NCBI GenBank assembly: GCA_913061095.1
Contig: CAJXVM010000008.1
Location: forward strand, 1-64,000
Length of the DNA: 64,000 nt
From: an uncultured Ignavibacteria bacterium
GTDB taxonomy: Bacteria > Bacteroidota > Ignavibacteria > SZUA-365
Direction: 5' to 3'
The notes beneath the pieces were generated by a model, which saw only the letters and a program-made list of their open reading frames with translations, was not told the origin of the DNA and made no database searches. The number at the start of each line of letters is the position of its first letter. The stretch's first letter is position 1. Below are positions 52,858 to 61,689 of the stretch, piece after piece. Position numbers and translations under genes: made by a program.

Positions 52858-53910
52858 TTACGGATTCATGGGGACGTGCGTCAGTCCATAGGTTTCCGGG
52901 AGCCCGAACATGATGTTCATGTTCTGTACCGCCTGGCCGGCCGCACCCTTGACCAGGTTGTCGATTGCAGAAAGAGTTATGATGCGCTGCGTGCGTTCAT
53001 CGATGGTAACGAAAATATCGCAATAGTTGGATCCGCGAACGTCCTTGAGCGTCGGCGGTTCGTTGCGGAGACGGACGAAGGGTTCATCCGCATAGTGCGA
53101 AGCATAGGCGTCCTGCAGCTGCCCCTCACCGATCGTTCCGCGTGGAGTCGTGTACACAGTCGCGAGGATGCCACGGTCTACCGGCAGCAGATGCGGCGTA
53201 AACTGCACGGCGCCGGGTGATGCTCCGCGGGCGGCGAGCTGCTCTTCAATTTCAATCGTGTGCCGATGTGTCTTCAATCCGTAGGCACGAAAGTTGTCGC
53301 TGACGGTGGGATAATGTGTCGTGGGTTTCGGCTTGATACCCGCACCGGTGATCCCCGATTTGGCGTCGACGATTACCTGGGCCGGATCGATGAGTTCTGC
53401 TTCCAGCAGGGGCAGTGCCCCGAGAATGGAACAGGTGGGATAGCAGCCGGGATTGGCGACAAGGCGCGACTGCACGATGTCGCCGCGATGCACCTCGGGC
53501 AGGCCGTAGACCGCACCCTCAAATCCCTTCGGATCAATGTGTTCCTTCCCGTACCATTCGCCGTACACGGTCGGTGAGGAAAGACGGTAATCCCCCGAAA
53601 GATCCACGATGCGAAACGGGGCGTCACTGAAGCGCTTGACGAAGTCCATGGATACGCCATGCGGCAGCGCAAGGAACGCGACGTCAATCTCGTGCGAGAG
53701 CAGGTCGTCGGCGGATTCCAGCCTGTGCTCGGCGATGCCCTGGAAATGCGGATGCACGTCCGCGAAGGATTCCCCGGCACATCGTTCCGACGTAATCACC
53801 TCGATGTCCACATGAGGATGACGGCTGAGAATGCGTACCATCTCTGATCCCGTATATCCGGTGGCACCAACGACCGCGGCGCGCAGCTTCTTCTGTTGCT
53901 GGGAAATCAT
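52858..53910 (-). CDS. argC: N-acetyl-gamma-glutamyl-phosphate reductase (ArgC)
   Basis: A 350-aa protein. NADP-binding GATGYTGSEMVRILSRHP (15-32) and active-site Cys156 (NPGCYPT) mark ArgC, with the family stretch AKSGITGAGIKPKPTTHYPTVSDN and C-terminal HTIEIEEQL..HLLPVDRGI. Reduces N-acetylglutamyl phosphate to the semialdehyde. Start ATG overlaps the argD stop by 4 bases. Confidence 0.95.
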   Translation of the reverse strand: MISQQQKKLRAAVVGATGYTGSEMVRILSRHPHVDIEVITSERCAGESFADVHPHFQGIAEHRLESADDLLSHEIDVAFLALPHGVSMDFVKRFSDAPFRIVDLSGDYRLSSPTVYGEWYGKEHIDPKGFEGAVYGLPEVHRGDIVQSRLVANPGCYPTCSILGALPLLEAELIDPAQVIVDAKSGITGAGIKPKPTTHYPTVSDNFRAYGLKTHRHTIEIEEQLAARGASPGAVQFTPHLLPVDRGILATVYTTPRGTIGEGQLQDAYASHYADEPFVRLRNEPPTLKDVRGSNYCDIFVTIDERTQRIITLSAIDNLVKGAAGQAVQNMNIMFGLPETYGLTHVPMNP

Positions 53911-55106
53911 GCAGCCTCCACGCTCTTGATTGAGGCGGAAATGACGTCGACGACGGTCTGCAGTTCTTCCCTGCTGATGATCAGGGGCGGGACGAGACGC
54001 AGGACATTTCCGGCGGTGGCATTGGCAATCACACCGCGGCGGAGCATCTCCATGACCAGAGGTTTCGTTTCATAGCTGAACTCCACGCCGATCATCAGGC
54101 CAAGGCCGCGCACCTCGCGAATCGCGGGGTGCTCCGCCTTCAACGTCTCGAGTTGTCCGCGGAACCATGCACCCTTGCGCTCCGCTTCCCCGGGAATGTC
54201 GAGTTCGATCAGCGTTTCCAGCGTGGCGACTGCGGCCGCGGTGGCAAGGGGATTGCCGCCGAAGGTCGTGCCGTGATCGCCGTACTCGATGGCGTCACTG
54301 ATTCTCTGACTGCTGAGCACGGCGCCGATGGGCACGCCGCTGCCGAGTCCTTTCGCGAGCGTCATAATGTCCGGTTGCACGCCGAACACATCCTTTGCGA
54401 ACATGCGTCCCGTGCGGGCGATGCCGCACTGGATTTCATCGAAGATCAGCACGACGCCCTCGCGGTCGCAGAGTGCGCGCAGGTCCCTGATGTACTGCGT
54501 ATCCATGACATTGATGCCGCCCTCTCCCTGTACCGGCTCGACGATGACCGCGGCGGTCTGATCGTCGATGGCGGCCTCCATGGCGTCGATGTCATTCGAC
54601 GGCACACGGCTGAATCCCTGCGGAATGGGATCGAACCCGCGCTGCATTTTTTCCCCGCCGGTGGCGATCGCTGCAAGTGTGCGGCCGTGAAACGAGCCCT
54701 CGAGTGAGAGGATATTGCCGCCGCGTCCATTGGCATGCGCATATTTGCGCGCGAGCTTGAATGCGCCTTCGACGGATTCCGTGCCGCTGTTCGAGAGGAA
54801 GACGCGATCGAGTCCGGAAAGCTCCACAAGCTTTTTCGCCAGATGCATCTGCGGCTCGCTGACAAAAAAGTTGGATATGTGAATCAGCGTTCCGGCCTGT
54901 TCGCGGATCGCGTCGACCACGCGCGGATGGCAGTGGCCAAGACTGTTGACGGCGATACCCGCAAGTGCGTCGATATATTCATTCCCTTCGACGTCCCAGA
55001 CACGCGCGCCCTTCCCGTGTGCGAGGGCGACAGGCATTCTCCGGTAGGTCTGCAGGTGATACTGTGCGTCCAGTTCGTGCAGTGATGTGTTTGTCGTGGC
55101 AGTAAT
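53907..55106 (-). CDS. argD: Acetylornithine aminotransferase (ArgD), start probably AUU
   Basis: A PLP enzyme of class III: VWDVEGNEYIDALAGIAVNSLGH, FLSNSGTESVEGAFKLAR, IFDEIQCGIARTGRMF, and the PLP-Lys in MTLAKGLGSG. It makes N-acetylornithine. The first ATG (55037, MPVALAH) starts about 23 residues late for the family. The upstream in-frame codons read KITATTNTSLHELDAQYHLQ then TYRR, matching the usual ArgD N-terminus, back to the argB TAG with no ATG, GTG or TTG. GAGG lies 8 bases before an ATT at 55104-55106, so AUU initiation is the best guess; it leaves only the codon AAA between the argB stop and the start. Confidence 0.85.
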   Translation of the reverse strand: MTATTNTSLHELDAQYHLQTYRRMPVALAHGKGARVWDVEGNEYIDALAGIAVNSLGHCHPRVVDAIREQAGTLIHISNFFVSEPQMHLAKKLVELSGLDRVFLSNSGTESVEGAFKLARKYAHANGRGGNILSLEGSFHGRTLAAIATGGEKMQRGFDPIPQGFSRVPSNDIDAMEAAIDDQTAAVIVEPVQGEGGINVMDTQYIRDLRALCDREGVVLIFDEIQCGIARTGRMFAKDVFGVQPDIMTLAKGLGSGVPIGAVLSSQRISDAIEYGDHGTTFGGNPLATAAAVATLETLIELDIPGEAERKGAWFRGQLETLKAEHPAIREVRGLGLMIGVEFSYETKPLVMEMLRRGVIANATAGNVLRLVPPLIISREELQTVVDVISASIKSVEAA

Positions 55107-55109
55107 TTT

Positions 55110-55964
55110 CTAATCCTCGTTGTGTGAACGAATCTTCGTGCCGCACTCATCCCCGGCAGCGGCCGTGAGCAGCTGAGCCGGCTTCATGCCGTTGATGATG
55201 CGGGCCTCCCTTGCTCCTCCTTCCAGCGCGATACGGCAGGACTCCAGCTTGGGGATCATTCCTCCCTTGATCACGGATCCCATACTGTGCGTCAAATCCT
55301 CCAATGTCATTTCCCGGACGAGACTCCCCGGATCATCGATGTCGATGAGCACTCCGTCAACATCTGTCAGAACCAGATAGCGATCCACAGCGAGTGCACC
55401 GGCAAGATGTCCGGCAAACATATCGGCATTGACGTTGTGATCCGTACCGTCTGCGTCCGGTGCGATGCAGGTGATCACCGGCAGGTAATCGTGCTCGAGC
55501 AGCAGCTCAGGCAGCGTCGTATCAACCGAGGTCACATCGCCGACGAGACCGAGATCGAAAGTTCGTTTCTCACCGTCCACCATTTGTTCATGTTCGCGCC
55601 GCTTGGCGGTCACCATGCGACCGTCCTTGCCGGAAAGCCCGACGGCGCGCAATCCCGCGCGGTTGAACAGCTGGACGAGATCACCGTTCACACGTCCTTT
55701 CAGCGCGATTTCGACATACCGGAGAGCTTCCGGCGTCGTTTTGCGGTGTCCCGCCACGAATTCGGATTCAATTCCAGCCATATCCAGCATTTCCTGGATG
55801 AACGGCCCCCCTCCGTGAACAACGACCACACGCAGACCGCGCTCACGCAGTTCGGCGATACGCGAAACGATGTCTCGTTTGAGTTCATCGCTGCGCATGG
55901 CATTGCCCCCGTACTTGATCAGCACAAGCGGGGCTGTTTCCATGATCTTGGCATGTTTGTTCAT
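55110..55964 (-). CDS. argB: N-acetylglutamate kinase (ArgB)
   Basis: A 284-aa protein from ATG 55964 (the frame extends upstream but without a ribosome site). LIKYGGNAM, VVVHGGGPFIQEML and the C-terminal VLTDVDGVLID..GGMIPKLESC match ArgB. It phosphorylates N-acetylglutamate. The stop TAG is in the same frame as argD with only AAA between it and the AUU start, so the two genes read as one broken only by TAG. First gene of the arg cluster. Confidence 0.9.
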   Translation of the reverse strand: MNKHAKIMETAPLVLIKYGGNAMRSDELKRDIVSRIAELRERGLRVVVVHGGGPFIQEMLDMAGIESEFVAGHRKTTPEALRYVEIALKGRVNGDLVQLFNRAGLRAVGLSGKDGRMVTAKRREHEQMVDGEKRTFDLGLVGDVTSVDTTLPELLLEHDYLPVITCIAPDADGTDHNVNADMFAGHLAGALAVDRYLVLTDVDGVLIDIDDPGSLVREMTLEDLTHSMGSVIKGGMIPKLESCRIALEGGAREARIINGMKPAQLLTAAAGDECGTKIRSHNED

Positions 55965-56124
55965 TTCAGCAATAACATTGTAATGTACTATTATTCCGGG
56001 GAAGGCAAAAATCTGCACTCTTCCCGGCCTTATCCTGACTTTTTCATCATACATTTGCGCGTCGTATGCGGACCGTGCGGTGGTCATTCAGGAAGGGGAA
56101 TCCCGCAGACTTTGCCACGGTCAG

Positions 56125-58533
56125 TCAGCGGCGGAGAAATCCCGCGGCCGCCGCAGCGGCATACATTGCTGCGGCAGCGATAATGACAAGGGAAAAGCCG
56201 AACTGCAGTGCAAGGACGGTCGCGGCGCCCGTGGCGACAACCGAAAGACTGCCGTTTATCGCCCATGCCCACGGAATATGCGATTCATTCGATGCGCCGA
56301 GGATACGGATGCCTGTCGGGAAAGGCATACCCATCAGCACCCCGGCGGGAAAAACGACTGCCACTGCAATGAGCACTTTTACGATGAGCGGAGCGTGCAT
56401 GGTTGCGTTCAGCAGGGGATGAAGCCCCAGCGCACCGGCGAGCAGCAGAACGGCGATCGCGCCGCAGATATGGATAAGTGTACCGCCGTTGGCGCGCAAC
56501 CGTTCAGACATGCGGCTTCCGATGCCGGCACAGAGCAGCAGCAGCGTAATCACGGCTGCCGCCGCGTACGCCGGATTCCCGAAGTACAGCACGAAATGGT
56601 GCAGCAGCAGAATCTCCACGAACATGAATCCGGAACCAATGGTGGCGAAGTGCAGAAACGTCCACCCGCCTCCCCCACCACGCATCCCGCGCGGGAGCAG
56701 CGGAAGAACGATGAAGACCAGTGCCAGCAGCGTAACCGCAGCGACGGCGGCCAGCACCGTCACCGAGCCCAGTTCCATGGTGGGAATGGCAGCTCGTCCC
56801 GCCCGGTCGGTAATCACGTCCAGCGAGGCCGGTGTCAGAAACTGTGAAAAGAATGGCCGGTTATCGGTCGCCGGGCTGATGCGGAACGGATACCCCGCGA
56901 TGAAGGTGTCGCGCTCCGGACCAAGCAGCGTATCCAACGCGCGGAAAAATCCCTCCTCCCCGATCGTGTGAAACCGCTGCCGCTCATCCGCGCGAACACC
57001 GGGCAGCAGCGCGGGATCGAACTGCAGACGTTCACAGAAACCCCGCACACGGCGCACATCCCCATCGGCCAGCGGACTGCGTGTTATGACGAAGGTCAGC
57101 GTGCCCCAGCCGCGCACGGCGGCAATGTGCCGCCACGGCTCCCGGCCGACCCGGTCCAGCATCGCTGCCAGCGTCGCCGGCAGGCGCAGGGTGCTGCGCC
57201 AGGGATAATCCATCCACACGGTGACTTCGATCCTTCCCGCCGGTGAAAGCCGCTGCCACATGGCGGTGAAAGCCTCCACCGTGAGCGTGTACTCCTCCTG
57301 CAGGGCGCGCAGGCCGGCACTGCCACCCATCGATTCCACGACAGGATGGATGATGAGATCATACTGCTCGCTGCGCGCCAGCACGCTGCGAGCGTCGCGA
57401 TGCAGCAGCTGCAGGCGCGGATCATGAAACAACGAATCTGTATCCGGAGCCAGCAGCCCCAGGAGCAGGGAACGAAGACGGCCGTCGGGAAGCACCGCCG
57501 CGACCTGATGGGCGCCATGGTGCAGAGCCTGCACCACTTCCTCGCCGGTTCCGGCATCGAGGATGAGCACGCGTGAAGCCGGTCCGAACGCATACGGCAG
57601 CGCGCGCGTACTGAAATCGAGCAGCGGCGGCGCATCACCCGGAGCAGGTGCCGCCAGCACTCCGAGCATCGCCCCGTCGCGAAAGACCGCATCCTGCACG
57701 GGAATCGCCCCGGTGTAGGTCAGACTCAATCCGGGGGCATGCCGCAGCGCGGGCGCGTGCACGACGTGCAGCATCCCGTAGGGACTGTTCGCCTCGGCAC
57801 GGATCTCCGCATCGGGCAAATCCATGGTGCGGGAAAGACTTTTGTACGGGGAGATTTGCGGCCCGGGCAGCAGCGGAACGGATGCCAGGCACAGCAGCAG
57901 TGCAACGGCCTGCATCAGCCACAGCACGCGCGGTTTTGCGCGGCCGGACGTACGTGCAGGCAGCAGAAGAGCGGATGCGGCCACAGCCAGCAACGCCAGG
58001 GCAGCGGGGATTTGCTGTGGCAGCAGCAGCCAGGGAAGCAGCACGGCGAGCAGTCCGCCTGCCGCCGAGCCGCCGAGATTGCTGAGGTAGAGTCCACCGA
58101 TGCGCTCAGGCCAGCTCGCAAAGGCGAGAATGAGCACCATGGCACCCGGAAGAAAGGGCAGGAACAGCAGCAGACAGGTGAGCAGCAAGCGCCATATATG
58201 GGAGCTGTCCGTAAACAGCAGGAAGGGATCGAAGGCGGCCGAAGTGAGCAGCGCCGCCGCGGTACAGACGATCATGAGGACGGCACTGAGGGATGCCAGT
58301 GCCGGGAGCAGCGTTCGGCGTTCGGTGAGCATGCGCACACGCAGGAGCGAAAACAGCGTGCCGGAGGCCCCGAATCCCGTGAGGGCGATGGAAATGACGA
58401 GAAAGGCATAATGATGCCACTGCACGAGCGCGAACAGCTGCATCTGTGCCAGCTGAAACGAAAGCAGCGCAGCGGACAGCATGGCGATCGCCACATGTAC
58501 GCGGACCGGCAATGCGTGTTGCTTCACAGGCAT
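56125..58533 (-). CDS. Membrane protein with spermidine-synthase-like domain
   Basis: An 802-aa protein. About seven N-terminal transmembrane helices (to ~215) are followed by a SAM/spermine-synthase-like domain (~250-560) and a further ~six helices (~600-802). The methyltransferase motif I is atypical (RVLILDAGTGEEVVQALHHGAHQVAAV instead of D-x-G-x-G-x-G), and PEYDLIIHPVVESMGGSAGL replaces the usual polyamine stretch. Related fused proteins are found in many Bacteria with no proven activity. Start ATG 58533 follows pcm by 9 bases, so the two may be co-transcribed. Confidence 0.7.
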   Translation of the reverse strand: MPVKQHALPVRVHVAIAMLSAALLSFQLAQMQLFALVQWHHYAFLVISIALTGFGASGTLFSLLRVRMLTERRTLLPALASLSAVLMIVCTAAALLTSAAFDPFLLFTDSSHIWRLLLTCLLLFLPFLPGAMVLILAFASWPERIGGLYLSNLGGSAAGGLLAVLLPWLLLPQQIPAALALLAVAASALLLPARTSGRAKPRVLWLMQAVALLLCLASVPLLPGPQISPYKSLSRTMDLPDAEIRAEANSPYGMLHVVHAPALRHAPGLSLTYTGAIPVQDAVFRDGAMLGVLAAPAPGDAPPLLDFSTRALPYAFGPASRVLILDAGTGEEVVQALHHGAHQVAAVLPDGRLRSLLLGLLAPDTDSLFHDPRLQLLHRDARSVLARSEQYDLIIHPVVESMGGSAGLRALQEEYTLTVEAFTAMWQRLSPAGRIEVTVWMDYPWRSTLRLPATLAAMLDRVGREPWRHIAAVRGWGTLTFVITRSPLADGDVRRVRGFCERLQFDPALLPGVRADERQRFHTIGEEGFFRALDTLLGPERDTFIAGYPFRISPATDNRPFFSQFLTPASLDVITDRAGRAAIPTMELGSVTVLAAVAAVTLLALVFIVLPLLPRGMRGGGGGWTFLHFATIGSGFMFVEILLLHHFVLYFGNPAYAAAAVITLLLLCAGIGSRMSERLRANGGTLIHICGAIAVLLLAGALGLHPLLNATMHAPLIVKVLIAVAVVFPAGVLMGMPFPTGIRILGASNESHIPWAWAINGSLSVVATGAATVLALQFGFSLVIIAAAAMYAAAAAAGFLRR

Positions 58534-58542
58534 GGGTGCCGC

Positions 58543-59301
58543 TCACCTCTTACGGGTGAAAGGCACGAAACGCACCGGCATCAGTGTCCTGGTGCTGATC
58601 TCGCCGTCCTTCTTTTCAACGAGCATGAGATACTGTGTGCGAAATGATGAGCCGACGGGTATCACCATCACGCCGCCGTCCCTGAGCTGTGCGACAAGAG
58701 GCGGTGGGATATGCTCCGCCGCCGCCGTGACAATGATGGCATCAAAGGGGGCATGCTCCTTCCAGCCATGGTATCCATCCGCATGCCGCACATGGACGTT
58801 ATCGTACTCAAGCTCCGCAAGCCGTTCTTTCGCGCTTGCGGCCAGCTCCTCGATGATTTCCACGGTAAATACTTCCTTGACCAGTGGCGAGAGCACAGCT
58901 GCCTGGTACCCCGAGCCGGTTCCGATTTCGAGGACCACATCGTCCTTCCGCGGATTGATGATGTCGGTCATGTACCCGACGATGTAGGGTTGGGAGATGG
59001 TCTGTCCGTGTCCGATGGGCAGCGGCTGATCGGCGTAGGCCATGCGCCGCATATCCGACGAAACGAACAGATGACGCGGCACGCTGCGCAGGGCATCGAG
59101 CACACGCCGGTTCTCAACACCGCGACCGGCAATCTGTACCCGCACCATGCGTTCGCGCGCCTGATCCATTTCTACTTTTCCCTGGGCGGGGAGGTGACCC
59201 GCGAACGCGAACAGGATAAGCGGTACGACCAGCAGCAGCGGCGGCGGAATAACCGTCGCAGCATATGTTCTCTGCATGAGAATTCCATGAATTGTGAGCA
59301 T
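58543..59301 (-). CDS. pcm: Protein-L-isoaspartate O-methyltransferase with signal peptide
   Basis: A 252-aa protein. The start is ATG 59301 or ATG 59277. The N-terminus is an export signal (TVIPPPLLLVVPLILFAFAGHLPAQG), giving a ~210-residue mature enzyme starting ARERMVRVQIAGRGVENRRVLDALRSVPRHLFV. Class I SAM motif VLEIGTGSGYQAAVLSPLV and the family signature HGQTISQPYIVGYMTDI. PIMT methylates isoaspartyl groups and starts their repair. An exported form is unusual because SAM is cytoplasmic. It may share a transcript with the membrane protein downstream. Confidence 0.85.
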   Translation of the reverse strand: MLTIHGILMQRTYAATVIPPPLLLVVPLILFAFAGHLPAQGKVEMDQARERMVRVQIAGRGVENRRVLDALRSVPRHLFVSSDMRRMAYADQPLPIGHGQTISQPYIVGYMTDIINPRKDDVVLEIGTGSGYQAAVLSPLVKEVFTVEIIEELAASAKERLAELEYDNVHVRHADGYHGWKEHAPFDAIIVTAAAEHIPPPLVAQLRDGGVMVIPVGSSFRTQYLMLVEKKDGEISTRTLMPVRFVPFTRKR

Positions 59302-59352
59302 CTCCCTGTATCCTCGCGAAAAGGGCGGACAAAGGCAAGTCCGGAACGCGGG

Positions 59353-59383
59353 ACAAAAAAAACCGGGTGTGGAACCCGGTTTT
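59353..59383 (-). terminator. Terminator of tRNA-Cys
   Basis: AAAACCGGGT (59359-59368) pairs with ACCCGGTTTT (59374-59383) around GTGGA. On the - strand the tRNA is followed by this stem and a run of eight T, a typical intrinsic terminator. Confidence 0.75.
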
Positions 59384-59387
59384 CTTG

Positions 59388-59460
59388 AGGCGACGATCGG
59401 ATTCGAACCGATGAATAACGCTTTTGCAGAGCGTCCCCTTAGCCACTTGGGTACGTCGCC
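59388..59460 (-). tRNA. tRNA-Cys (GCA)
   Basis: A 73-base tRNA from GGCGACGTACCC to CGTCGCCT on the - strand. Anticodon stem ACGCT..AGCGT encloses CTGCAAA, so the anticodon is GCA. T-arm CGGTTCGAATCCG. Discriminator T as expected for Cys. CCA is not encoded. Confidence 0.95.
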
Positions 59461-59566
59461 ATTGGAATATCAAAGATAGCATCGGAACCGGCAAAATGCA
59501 ATGACATATCATGTCGGCACCGTTTACAGATGTTCACATGGCAGAGCCGATGGCTCGGCCCTACGG

Positions 59567-59600
59567 ATTCTCCTGCTCGTGCTCCTGCTCCTGCTCGTTC
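59567..59600. repeat. CTCCTG/CTCGTG low-complexity hexamer run
   Basis: TCTCCTGCTCGTGCTCCTGC continues as TCCTGCTCG, a run of near-identical hexamers in the spacer before the glycosyltransferase gene. A similar run occurs at ~30330-30378. Confidence 0.6.
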
Positions 59601-59653
59601 GTTTCCGTCAATTCCCGTATCTTTCGGGATTGTGACCACAGGGCCATGAAGGC

Positions 59654-60355
59654 ATGCCGAAAATCCTTTCCATCATCATTCCCTGCTACAACGAGGAAGC
59701 GACCATCCTGGAGCTGATCCAGCGCGTGGAAGCAGCGGAAATTGCTCCGGTCAAAAAACAGCTCGTGATTGTCGACGACGGTTCGACCGACAGCACCCCT
59801 GAGCTGCTGCGACAGCATGCCTCGCAGCACACGCTGCTTCTTCGGGAACAGAACGAGGGAAAGGGAGCTGCCATTCGTCACGGACTGACCGCCGTGCAGG
59901 GGGACATCGTGATCATCCAGGATGCCGACCTCGAATACAATCCAGACAATTATGCCGCATTGATTGCCCCGATCCTTGAGGGAAAAACTCCCGTGGTGTA
60001 TGGCTCGCGTGAGCGCAATGCACGGAATCGTCTGCACTCGGGCATGACGTATTACGCGGGAGGAAAGTTTCTTTCCGCAGCAACCAACCTGCTCTATGGA
60101 TCGGACATCACGGATGAACCGACCTGCTACAAAGTCTTTGATGCGCAGCTTCTGAAAAGCATCCCCCTGCGCTGCACCGGCTTTGAATTCTGTCCGGAAG
60201 TCACGGCGCGCGTTCTGCGCCGCGGCATTGACATCGTCGAAGTCCCCATCGACTATTTCCCACGGAAAAAGGACGAGGGGAAAAAAATCCGCTGGCGTGA
60301 CGGCATCGAAGCCGTGTGGACACTGCTCCGGTACCGCTTTGTCCGAGACATTTGA
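59654..60355 (+). CDS. Glycosyltransferase family 2 (dolichol-phosphate-mannose-synthase-like)
   Basis: A 233-aa cytoplasmic GT-A enzyme: LSIIIPCYNEEATILELIQRV, VDDGSTDSTPELLR, DXD motif IIQDADLEYNPD, and GSRERNARNRLHSGMTYYAGGKFLSAATNLLYG, characteristic of polyprenyl-phosphate mannose/glucose synthases without the membrane tail. It would load a sugar from a nucleotide donor onto undecaprenyl phosphate. The gene 12 bases downstream encodes a GT-C enzyme that would use that product. Confidence 0.85.
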   Translation: MPKILSIIIPCYNEEATILELIQRVEAAEIAPVKKQLVIVDDGSTDSTPELLRQHASQHTLLLREQNEGKGAAIRHGLTAVQGDIVIIQDADLEYNPDNYAALIAPILEGKTPVVYGSRERNARNRLHSGMTYYAGGKFLSAATNLLYGSDITDEPTCYKVFDAQLLKSIPLRCTGFEFCPEVTARVLRRGIDIVEVPIDYFPRKKDEGKKIRWRDGIEAVWTLLRYRFVRDI

Positions 60356-60366
60356 ATCCTGTTGAA

Positions 60367-61647
60367 ATGAACGGCATGCTGCAACAGCTCTGGGAAATGG
60401 TCGGACGGCTTCGGCCCGGGCGCATTATCGCCGCGGCGGTGGCTGTGCGCCTGCTGTTTGGCCTGTTCTGGATGCTTGCGGTTAATGCGCCTCCCGAGAA
60501 TGTGCCCGTCGCCGGCAACACCTGGTACCAGGCGGGAGCGGATGGCTACCTGCAGATTGCCCGGACGATGCTGATGACCGGGGAATACGCCTTTACACCT
60601 GACGGACCGCCCGTGCATAACCGTCCCCCGGTACAGGTCGTGCTGCTGATGATCTTCGGGGCGTGGTGGCCGGCGCACTGGTATCTCGTCTGGATGCTCG
60701 GCAGTGCCCTGCTCTCCCTGCTGATGTTCGTCGCCCTGCGTGCCCTCGGCCGGGATCTCAGGCTCTCTCCCCTCATGCTCCGCCTGCTGCTGCTCCTCGC
60801 CGGATTCCATCCGTATCTGATTTTCATCAGCAAGACCACGACCTTCATCAACGTCGCGGCACTCCTGCTCACCGTGGTCGCGCTCTGTGTGTTCCGCATC
60901 CGCCATGCACCGTTGCGGTATGCTCCTGCGGCCGGTTTGCTGATGGGCGTCGGCGCACTCACGCATGGCACCTTCCTGCTGATGCCGCTGCTGGCGGCAC
61001 CATACATCCTCAGCCGTCGCAGTCTGCCCGCGGGAAGACGCATCGCCGCTGTGCTGCTTGTGATCGTCTGTGCCGGAGCAGTGGTGGCGCCGTGGACGCT
61101 TCGCAACGTACGCACGTTCGATCAGTTCATTCCCGTAGTGACAGGCAACGGCTACCACTACTGGAAAGGGGAAGCGGTGTACTTCGGTGGACACTATCCA
61201 ATGGCGCGGCTGTACGAAGAGGAGACGGGGAAGGAGTTCGAGGAAATGTATTATGGCGCGGTGGATCCGAACGCGGACGCGGTCCTCTGGCGGCTGGCGA
61301 AAGAGGACATGCTCGCGCGGCCGGAGCGCATCCCCCTGCGGCTGATCATCGGAACGGGAGCGTTCCTCGCGCCCTGGGATGGCGGACCGAAAAAAGCTGT
61401 CGCTTCTGCTCTGATGAACATCCCCCTCATAATCCTGCTCCTCGCCGGCCTCTATCGCCGCTTTCGCCGCGGCGGCTTCACTGCAGAACAGTTCGCCCTT
61501 ACCCTGCTTCTGCTCTACATCGTCGAAGCCTTCGCATTCTTCGTCGCCTGGGGATCGTATTTCACCATGCTCCTCCCCCTCGCCCTTCTTTTGACAGTCT
61601 CACTCTTTGATGACACCAGGACACGAAGTCACCAAGCCTCGAAATGA
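60367..61647 (+). CDS. GT-C glycosyltransferase (PMT/ArnT-like, GT39/GT83)
   Basis: A 426-aa membrane protein from ATG 60367 (ATG 60376 is also possible). About 11-12 transmembrane helices. The first periplasmic loop has the family pattern (GNTWYQAGADGYLQIARTMLMTGEYAFTPDGPPVHNRPP, with Asp/Glu near the active site) and the second PWTLRNVRTFDQFIPVVTGNGYHYWKG. Such enzymes transfer sugar from polyprenyl-phosphate to protein, lipid A or glycan at the periplasmic side. Neighbouring GT2 supplies the donor. Acceptor unknown. Confidence 0.75.
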   Translation: MNGMLQQLWEMVGRLRPGRIIAAAVAVRLLFGLFWMLAVNAPPENVPVAGNTWYQAGADGYLQIARTMLMTGEYAFTPDGPPVHNRPPVQVVLLMIFGAWWPAHWYLVWMLGSALLSLLMFVALRALGRDLRLSPLMLRLLLLLAGFHPYLIFISKTTTFINVAALLLTVVALCVFRIRHAPLRYAPAAGLLMGVGALTHGTFLLMPLLAAPYILSRRSLPAGRRIAAVLLVIVCAGAVVAPWTLRNVRTFDQFIPVVTGNGYHYWKGEAVYFGGHYPMARLYEEETGKEFEEMYYGAVDPNADAVLWRLAKEDMLARPERIPLRLIIGTGAFLAPWDGGPKKAVASALMNIPLIILLLAGLYRRFRRGGFTAEQFALTLLLLYIVEAFAFFVAWGSYFTMLLPLALLLTVSLFDDTRTRSHQASK

Positions 61648-61671
61648 ACTTTTTCTTCGTGGCTTCGTGTC
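61620..61671. repeat. Imperfect inverted repeat of CACGAAG type
   Basis: GACACGAAGTCACCAAG (61620-61636) is inverted as CTTCGTGGCTTCGTGTC (61655-61671) with two mismatches, spanning the stop of the GT-C gene. CACGAAG/CTTCGTG repeats of this kind recur between genes in many environmental genomes. Confidence 0.6.
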
Positions 61672-61689
61672 ATCGTGGCCTTGTGACCA

